Assembly (NCBI GenBank): GCA_004154925.1
Contig: QJNS01000016.1
Span: 62,001-126,000, forward strand
Reading direction: 5' to 3'
DNA length: 64,000 nt
Source: Monosporascus cannonballus
Lineage: Eukaryota; Ascomycota; Sordariomycetes; Xylariales
In this document: in pieces, positions 56,334 to 64,000 of the stretch
How positions within the stretch are numbered: the stretch's first letter is position 1
Layout: every line of letters begins with the position of its first letter
The notes under the pieces: generated by a model
Told to the model about the DNA's origin: nothing
Databases searched by the model: none
Seen by the model: only the letters and a program-made list of their open reading frames with translations
Made by a program: the position numbers and the translations under genes

Positions 56334-56589
56334 TTTTAATAATTTTTAATTAATAACCGATAAATAATTTAAAACTTAATTAAGTATAAGCTTTTTTGAA
56401 CTTAATAAAAATAATATTATAAAACGATATTTAAAAAATAAATAATATATCCGATTTTCATTATTAATTAATAAAGGATTAATAACCGGATTAAATAATT
56501 TATTATTTATTAAAAAAATTCTTTAATTAATTAATAATATGGTTTTACTTATTATTTAATTTTAAAAAGGATTATTTTCGCAACCCAGA

Positions 56590-57760
56590 TAACAATTTAC
56601 CCCGGCCCCTAAAGATATTATCGAAGTCCAGGGAAAGGAATTAAAAGAAAAGGTAGTTAAAGAAAAAGCTAAAAAAGAATATAAAGCCGAAATCTTAAAA
56701 AGAAAAAAAAAAGAACTTATTACGGAAGAAAAATTGGACTTTTTAGTCTAGAAGGTTTAAAGCCTGGAATAAGAAAATACCTAATTCGTTTAAGGAAAAA
56801 AACCGATTTTTCCTTAGTTTAACTCGGCCAAAGGACGAAGCTAAAGGGCTGGCTACCGACCACCTTTAGTGGACATAGGACGAATGCAAAAAAGAATCTT
56901 GACTTTATTATTATTTGGCGCTAATTGGATATAGGAAAAAATTGTTTCACCTTTTGGTTATTACGGAATGCTAAACGTTAAAGGTTATAAATTAATTCCC
57001 CTTAAGCCTTATAACGGGTCGGAAAATCCTGATAAATTTTTGGTTTAAGTTAGGTTTTATTTTAAATTTCATAAAACTCTTTTAACGAAAAATTATTAAA
57101 AAGTGATAATTATTTTTTAGCTATTAACCGGACAAATCCGAAAATAGTTCGAACTTATTTTAACGGATTATTTTAAGAAATATCCAGAAAAATTTTCGGA
57201 CTTTATTAATTATATTTTTAGCAAATACGAAAATTTTGAAAAAAAAAATACAAATTTTATTCGGAAATCTAAATAAAAAGTAAAATGTAATTAAGCAATT
57301 TTATTTTTTTTACTAAACCAAATTAACATTTAAATATATAATTGAATTTAACTATTTGGCAATTATTTTTAATTTGCCAAAAAACGCGTTATTTTATTTT
57401 TATTATAATGGCTTAAAATTTTAGATTAAAGATAAATTATATATGGAATTAAAAAGTAAATTGTTTGCAAAATATATAAATAAGGTTATTATTGCCGACC
57501 GACGAACCTTTAATCGGTATTTTAAGGAAAAAAGGACCGATAAACGAAATAACGATAAAAGTTTTTATAACCAAACCAAAAAAAATAAAGGTAAGTTTTA
57601 AAAGGAAATAAATTCCGTTTCGAAAAAACCCAAGAAAAATAAATCCAAAATAAAATGATTTAATTATGGCAAAAAGGGACATTTTAAAAGCAAATGTTAT
57701 TCCCCTATTAAAAGGGATTCTAAGAAAAAAAATTCTTTAATCCCAAAAAAAAATTAAAAC
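56590..57760 (+). pseudogene. gag remnant of element B2
   Basis: Charged region AKKEYKAEIL...EEKLDFLV (56650-56750), a capsid-like part, a NKVIIADRRTFNRYFKEKR-like segment (57480-57535), and a CCHC zinc knuckle readable as FNYGKKGHFKSKCYSP with the first Cys turned to stop and the second to Tyr (57655-57705). Stops throughout. Confidence 0.65.
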
Positions 57761-58099
57761 GGTTAAATAAAAAACCGATAATAAGGTAAAAAAAAAAAAG
57801 AAAAAAATTAATTTGATTTTTTTTAATTAAAATTCATTATTACCATAATTATTTAAATCTAAAACGATAACCCAAAATACGAGAATTATCTTATTTATTA
57901 AGATTTTGAATTAAAGCCTATAAGTATTATCCCGGATAAACGATTTTCAGGATAATTATAAAATTAAGATATTAAAATTATTTTAATTCCCAGAAGTATA
58001 AGATATATATAAAGAACGGTTAATTTTAACCAAATATTAACAGTTACGGATAATTATTTTTAAAGTTTTATAAATTTTTAAAATATATTATTTATAAGA

Positions 58100-61000
58100 A
58101 AATATTATCGGTAAATTTTTACGATTTATTATATTTTACTGCTTACTATTAAAACGATTATTTTATTTATTTCAGAACCAAAAAAAATAATAACTTTTGG
58201 CCTGGATAAAATAATAAAATTTATATCGAACCAGACGATAAATACCGATATATTAAAATTCTCCGATAACCAGAATACCTTAAATCTTATTACTTATACC
58301 CCAAATTAAAACGGAATCAAAAGGCCATATTGCAAAAATATTTATGTTACTTTTTAATATTTTGTATGTAATACGAATTCTTAAATATAAGAATATTTTT
58401 TTCGGAGATTTACCTTATTGATTTTATGACTCGGGAAAAACAGAACAAAAAGGTAAATTAAGAAAAAGGCCCAATTTTGAAGCCTTAATGCAAATACGGC
58501 AAAGAAACATGGTTCCGATATAAAAACGATTAATATATTAAATATGTTATTAAAAAAATTCGCGAATAGAAATTTATTTAAGTCGGAAATTATTAAAAAT
58601 CAAAAAACTATAAAAGTTTTCGAAAATAAGGTATCGAAAAGCTTTAATCGATAAAACCTTATGCGAAATAACGAAAGGAATACGTAGCCAGATTAAGATC
58701 CCCTTTTGATATAAAGGTAAAATACTTAAGGCCATAATTAATTCCGGAACAAAAAATAATTTTATTTCCTTTGCAATAACAGAAAAATATTAAATTCCCT
58801 GGAAATATAAGTTAAAATTTTATAAGTTACATACGGTAAACGGCAATTTATTTACTTACGAAAACGGATAAATTTTCCGAAAAACGGAAAAATTTCCAGT
58901 ATAAATTTAAAGATATTAAAAATATATTTTATTGGATATTATTAATATTTCCGGATACGATATTATTTTAGAAATATTTTGGTTTTATTTTAATAATTTA
59001 CGAATTAATTAAAAAAAGCGAATATTTTCTTAGGACGAAATAGTAAATAAAGATAATTAAAAAAAATTGTTATATTATTAAAGAAATACGGGTTTTTAAT
59101 TAGATCTTTATAATATTTTCGGAATATTAAGGATTTAAGAAATTATTTAAAAATAAAAAAAATTACGAATTACCATTATACGGTTAATAGGATTACTAGA
59201 TATTTATTAAAAAAAGGTATTATCCTAAGTTTTATAAGATTTATTATATAAACCCAGAAAAATTAAAAGTTTTATGGAAAAACATATAATTAGATTTGAA
59301 AAAAAGATATATTTAACTTTTTAATTTTTCTGTTAAATATTTAATCTTTATGGTACCAAAAACCAAAAATAATAAATAAAGGATTAATAAGGATAAAAAC
59401 CTTATTTATCGAAAAATAATCGATTATAAATAATTAAATAATATTATAATTAAAAATAGATATTTTTTAATTTTTATAAATACCTTAAAGGAAAATGCTA
59501 ACAAAATTAAAGAGTTTACGGCGCTTAATTTTTGCGATAATTATTACCGTATCAAAATAATTAAAAGAAAAAAATAAAAAACGGTATTTAGGATAATATA
59601 TGGACTTTATAAATATAAAGTAATATTTATAGGACTTATTAACGTTTTTGCCAGTTTCCAAAGCTTAATAATAATTACCTTCCGATAATTCTTGGATAAA
59701 TTCGTATTTGTTTATCTCGACGATATTCTTATCTATTCCGAAATCCTAAAAAAGCATAAAAAATATATCGCTTAAATATTTAAAATTTTGGACGAAACTA
59801 ATATTCGAATTAATTTTATTAAAAATATATAGCATACCCAGAAATTAAATTTTTTGGGATTTATTTTTATATTAGGATAAATTTAAATTTAACGCTCCAA
59901 ATTAGAAGTAATTAAGGATTAACTTATTTTTAATAAGGCGACCGTATAAATATCTAATAGATTTTAAGATTTACGGGTTACGTACATGGCTTAATTAAGG
60001 GATATAAAAATATAATTAAGCTTTTGACGAAATTTATTATTAAGGAATACGTTAAAAAAAATCGAATTTTTAAAAGAAATAAAAAAAACGTTCCGGGAAT
60101 TAAAAAAAAACAATTATTAACGGACTTATCGTAAAAATGCCAAATCCAAATAAAACGAAATAATTAAAAATAAATACCTTAAAATACGCCTTAAGCGCAA
60201 TTTTGGAATAATAAAAAAATAATGGCAAATAATATTTAGTAACATATTACTTTAAAATATTCCGAAATACAGAATTTAAATACCAGATTTACGACAAAAA
60301 GTTATTAATAATTATTAATGCTTTTAAGGAATAAGAACTTTTTTTAACGGAATAAAAAAACCTTTTGATATTTACTTTAATTACAAAAATTTTACGCGAT
60401 TTATAAAAACCCAAAAGTTAAATAAACGATATAAAAAATAATAAATTTTTCTATCCAAATTTAACTTTAAGATATATTATATCAAAAAGAATATTTAAGC
60501 GGATATTTTTAATTGTAAAAAAATTTATAATTCCAAAATTCCCAAAAAATATATATAAATATTATAATATAATAAGGATAAAATTATATATTTATATAAA
60601 ATAATAAAAAACTAATTACCAAACTCTTAATACGGTTCCGGAATTTTTACGATATAAAAGAATTTAAGGAAATTTAATAACTAAAAGGATAATTAAAAAA
60701 CTAATTGTTATATTACGACAAAATTTATATTCCTAAGAATTAATAGGAACAATTTATAAAGAAATTTTATAAAAACCTATTATATAGATATTAAGAGATT
60801 TTCAAAATTACTTAATAATTGCAAAAAAAATATAATTTCCCTAAGTTACGCCGTATAATTAAAATAATTATTAAAAATTATAACGTTTATAATAAGATTA
60901 AGGCAGTACGTTATAAGTTTTACGGGTTATTATAATTTACCGATATTCCTAATAAAATATAAAATATTATAACTTAAAATTTTATTATTAGTTTATTTCT

Positions 61001-62123
61001 ATTTAAAAACCCAGTTACTAGAGTTAAATATAACGGAATATGAATAATTATTAATAAATTTATTAAATATGGATATTTCTTATTTTTTAAAAGAAATATA
61101 ACGGTAAAATAATTAGCTTACGTTTTTATTAAATAATACCTTAATAAATATAAGATATTTGAAAAAACCGTTTTAAACCAAAATACGTTATTTATTTCAA
61201 AATTTAATATTAAATTTAAATTTTTAATAACGTATTATCTTTAAATAGATAACCAAACCGACAAACTAAATTACATCTTAAAATAATACTTACGAAATTA
61301 CGTTAATTATTAATAAAATAATTAAATAAAATTTTTATTATTGGCATAAATTATTTATAACATATTTATTAATAAGGATATAAGCGTATTTCCTTATATA
61401 GCTATATATGGATATAATATAAAAATAAAATAATTTAAGTAATTATTTAATAAGGTACCAAAAATTATTATAATTATCTTAAAAACAAAGATATTAACAA
61501 TAAAAATTAAAACGATCTAAGCCTGTTTTTAAAACGAATTACGATTTTTATAATAACGGATAATCCAGTATTATAATAAGAAAAGAATTAAAGAATTAAT
61601 TTTAACGAAAGAAAATAAGGTTTATTTATTATGTCAAAAATAAAACGTAATTTTAAATATTTTACAAATCAAAATAAAAAAATTTAGTAATAAGTTTAAC
61701 TTTAAAAAACTTAATTTATTTAAAATTAACGAAGTTATTTCTAAGATTAATTACCGATTGTCGCTATTTAAAAACATAAGAATACACTTTATTTTCCACA
61801 TTTTTTTATTTAAACCAGTATCTAAGAATACCCCGTTAAAAATAGATTTAAAATTCGAAAAAGATTTAAATAAATACGAAATTAAACGAATACTGGATTT
61901 TAGAATAATTAAAAATAAAATCCAGTACTTAATTAAATAAGAAAAATATTTATATAAAGAAAATACGTAAAAATTATTTAACCATTTAATAAATACGATA
62001 AACCTAGTTAAAACGTTTTACCGCCAAAATCCTGACCGACCATTTTTAATACGGCTAAAATCGCAGGCGATAATAGTTTTTTATTTAAATCCAAACTTTC
62101 GGCGTTCTAATCGAAAAAAGTAA
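58100..62123 (+). pseudogene. pol remnant of element B2 with C-terminal chromodomain
   Basis: Reverse transcriptase FVYLDDILIYSEILKKHKKYI (59704-59766, read in parts) retains the catalytic Asp pair. The open stretch 61758-61940 gives the integrase end (FHIFLFKPVSKNTPLKIDL) and a chromodomain (NKYEIKRILDFRIIKNKIQYLIK, then EKYLYKENT with Trp codons lost to stops). The frame then continues to TAA at 62121-62123. Chromodomain elements are chromoviruses. Overlaps the antisense ORF by about 116 bp. Confidence 0.75.
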
Positions 62124-62560
62124 ACGCCTTTATTATGGCGTTTATTTTTAAAATAAGTTATACTTATTTCGTTTTTATATAACGTCGTTTTTTTTCTATC
62201 TTTTTCTATTCTTTTAACTAATCCAGTTCGTAATTTTCAAAAAGCAGCTATAACCTTTTTTTCTTTAAAATATTTTTTAACGATATAAACGTTATAATTT
62301 ATTTATTTTTTTCGATATTTCCTTTTGAAATTTTCGTTATAGTTTTACGAACTCGTTTTTAATAGTATGACGTTCTTTTTGGAAACGGTTACGTTCGGAA
62401 TTAATATTTTTTAACGAAAATATAATAATTACTAATTTATCATAATAATATTAACGACAGGTATAATAATAATAACTTAAAATATTTTTTATCATAAAAT
62501 ACTTAAACTTCTTAAATAAAAAATAATTAGGACAAGGTAATACCTCAAATCCAAACTTGA
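62008..62560 (-). pseudogene. Antisense accessory ORF of element B2
   Basis: Minus strand between the pol end and 3' LTR. The C-terminal part parallels B1 (KFGFK, then GRSGFWR in place of GLDLNGK...GxDFGGK) and ends at TAA 62010-62008, inside the chromodomain tail of pol on the other strand. The amino-terminal limit is uncertain. Strong RIP. Confidence 0.5.
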
Positions 62561-62737
62561 AAATATAAGCAAACCGGTTATCGCAAATCTGACGCTAATT
62601 TGTACAAAAAGGGCGCGCCGGTTTTTCTGCTCGACCCGCCATAATAAGTTAGCGATAAGAAAAACAGTTTTTAATTAGAAAAAAAAAGTACTTACCTTTT
62701 TATCTTTGGGACAAAGATCTTAAAAGGAAAAAAATAA

Positions 62738-63161
62738 TATTACGGATCCCCGAATAAACCCGTTCTGGAAGCCTTAGGGCTATAGAAAAAGGAAAAGCTC
62801 CATATTTTAAGTTACGTAACTTGGAATAATTTAACTAATTTATTAAATTACATAAATCGTTATAATCTAGGTAATCTAATAAATCTAAAAGATCAATATT
62901 ATACTAGTAAAATAAAAGGAAATATAAAACTTTAGATTTCCTATATAAATAATTACTTATTTAGTTTTTCGTTTTTTAATTATCAATCTAAGTTTTCAGT
63001 TTAAAGGCAACCGTACCATTTTTTAATTAAGGGAAAAGTCTTTAAATCTCTTTAACAAATAAACCACTGAATTATTTCTCGCCCTATTGTTACCTGCAAA
63101 TCAAGACTCCATTTCGGATACTGCTCATACCTCCAGGTGGATATATAACAGGTTCGTTATA
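62738..63161 (+). repeat. 3' LTR of element B2
   Basis: The outer 160 bp is well preserved (CTGCAAATCAAGACTCC, CATACCTCCAGGTGG) and the inner part RIP-mutated. Confidence 0.85.
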
Positions 63162-64000
63162 TTATTACAATATATTAATACGTTCTAATTTGTATATCCA
63201 AAGTAATAAAGTTATTAATATTTCCTATCGTTATATTTAAAACCTTTCTTAAAAGTTCCCTTTAATTTCTCTAGGTTTCGTTATTTTGCAGCTTTTTTAT
63301 AAATAATATTTTTTAATTCTTATTTAAGTTTATTAAGTTTTACTTATATTTTTTCGTTTATTACGTTAAATTATTATATTTATTGTTGTTATCGGCATAT
63401 TATTCGTTTAAGCCGTATTAAGTATTTTTAGTTTTTTTATAATGTTTTTTCTTATCGAATAAATTATTTTCTTATATTTGTAATTATATTTTATTATACG
63501 TCGTTTTAATTATCGTTTTAGAAATTTCTTATAAATTAACGTATTTTTTTCTTAATAGCCTTTTTTTCATAAGGATTTATAGTAAATACTAATTAAAAAT
63601 AAAGATCCGTAATAATTATTCAAAAATGCTTTTTTACCGTACGTTGAATTAATTCCTTTTCCGTTTAATAATTATATTATCTATAATAATAAAAGGGGTT
63701 TTTTTGCGGGCATTATTTTTCTTTAGGCTAACTTTTTGCTTTAGTTAACTGTTAAATATTTCCTGGAGCTATGGTTTAAATTTATTAATATTATTACTTA
63801 TTATTTTTGTTATACTTAGTACGGTTTGGAAAATCGAATCCTTTATAATATATGCGGGTAATTTGTACGTAAATATATTATTTCTATTTCTCGTAATCGG
63901 GATATTTTCGTCGTCGACAATATATAGCATATATTTTGCCGTATCGGTCGGATATTCCGGGGCAGAATTTTTTTGTCCAATCCCGGTATTCGTATAGTTA
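63162..64000 (-). pseudogene. gag-pol continuation of element A3
   Basis: Resumes directly after the TTATT duplication and is colinear with A1 from about 5300 to 6140. All frames are broken by stops. Continues past the window edge. Confidence 0.65.

Larger units (their letters stand above)
55910..63161 (+). mobile_element. Full-length Ty3/gypsy chromovirus element B2 nested in A3, RIP-mutated
   Basis: LTRs 55910-56333 and 62738-63161 (424 bp; TGTTACGGATCC...GGTTCGTTACA-type) with identical TTATT duplications (55905-55909, 63162-63166). Coding is on the plus strand: gag with zinc knuckle, pol with YLDD (59713-59724), integrase and a C-terminal chromodomain, then an antisense ORF. Same family as B1 in opposite orientation. 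It inserted into A3 after A3 was in place. Confidence 0.9.
51528..64000 (-). mobile_element. Ty3/gypsy element A3, RIP-mutated, interrupted by B2 and by the window end
   Basis: The left (3') LTR is 51528-51921. Minus-strand pol follows, with RNase H at 53917-54291 and the YLDD motif at 54783-54794. At 55910 the element is cut by element B2 (to 63161), after which sequence colinear with A1 from about 5300 continues to the window end. The 5' LTR lies outside, so no target duplication could be checked. Confidence 0.8.

Overview
The window is nuclear DNA of a filamentous ascomycete (Pezizomycotina, probably a Sordariomycete; the species cannot be fixed from sequence alone). The signs are short GT-AG introns, fungal housekeeping genes, and a sharp two-compartment composition: GC-balanced gene islands set in extremely AT-rich, stop-riddled LTR-retrotransposon blocks. 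CpG survives in those blocks while CpA has largely become TpA, the mark of repeat-induced point mutation (RIP).

Layout. 1-15.6 kb: a lightly mutated solo LTR, then two full-length RIP-mutated Ty3/gypsy elements (A1, 909-7635; B1, 8326-15619), both coding on the minus strand. 15.6-19.6 kb: a small island with a decayed SGNH-hydrolase/FG-GAP-repeat gene and a small secreted cysteine-containing protein. 19.6-30.3 kb: an internally deleted chromodomain element (C1) carrying a nested element (A2). 30.3-50.6 kb: the main gene island, with a clean solo LTR at its left edge, then a secreted GH1 glycosidase, a frameshifted F-box-like gene, a PLAC8 gene whose intron holds a poly-G/N/poly-C assembly gap, NAT4, LYRM2, mitochondrial bL36, threonine dehydratase ILV1, RCF1, RTC5, and a doubtful small secreted peptide. 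50.6-64 kb: element A3, which runs off the window and carries nested element B2. Element ends were set by LTR pairs and by 5-bp target-site duplications that match exactly for C1, A2, B1, B2 and both solo LTRs, and with one C-to-T difference for A1.

Four consecutive genes in the main island (LYRM2, bL36m, ILV1, RCF1) act in or on mitochondria, arranged convergently (LYRM2/bL36m) and divergently (ILV1/RCF1). The divergent ILV1/RCF1 promoter holds a 76-nt perfectly alternating pyrimidine-purine tract.

The most unusual signal is in the mobile elements. All three LTR families carry an extra ORF in reverse orientation between pol and the 3' LTR. In families A and B it overlaps the end of pol tail to tail. 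In family A it has a Cys-rich N-terminal motif and a Lys/Arg/Glu-rich helix; in family C it has a helical region and an acidic tail. RIP is also weaker at the outer ends of the elements than inside them. No tRNA, rRNA or CRISPR array was seen. All splice sites were inferred by eye from reading frame and family similarity.
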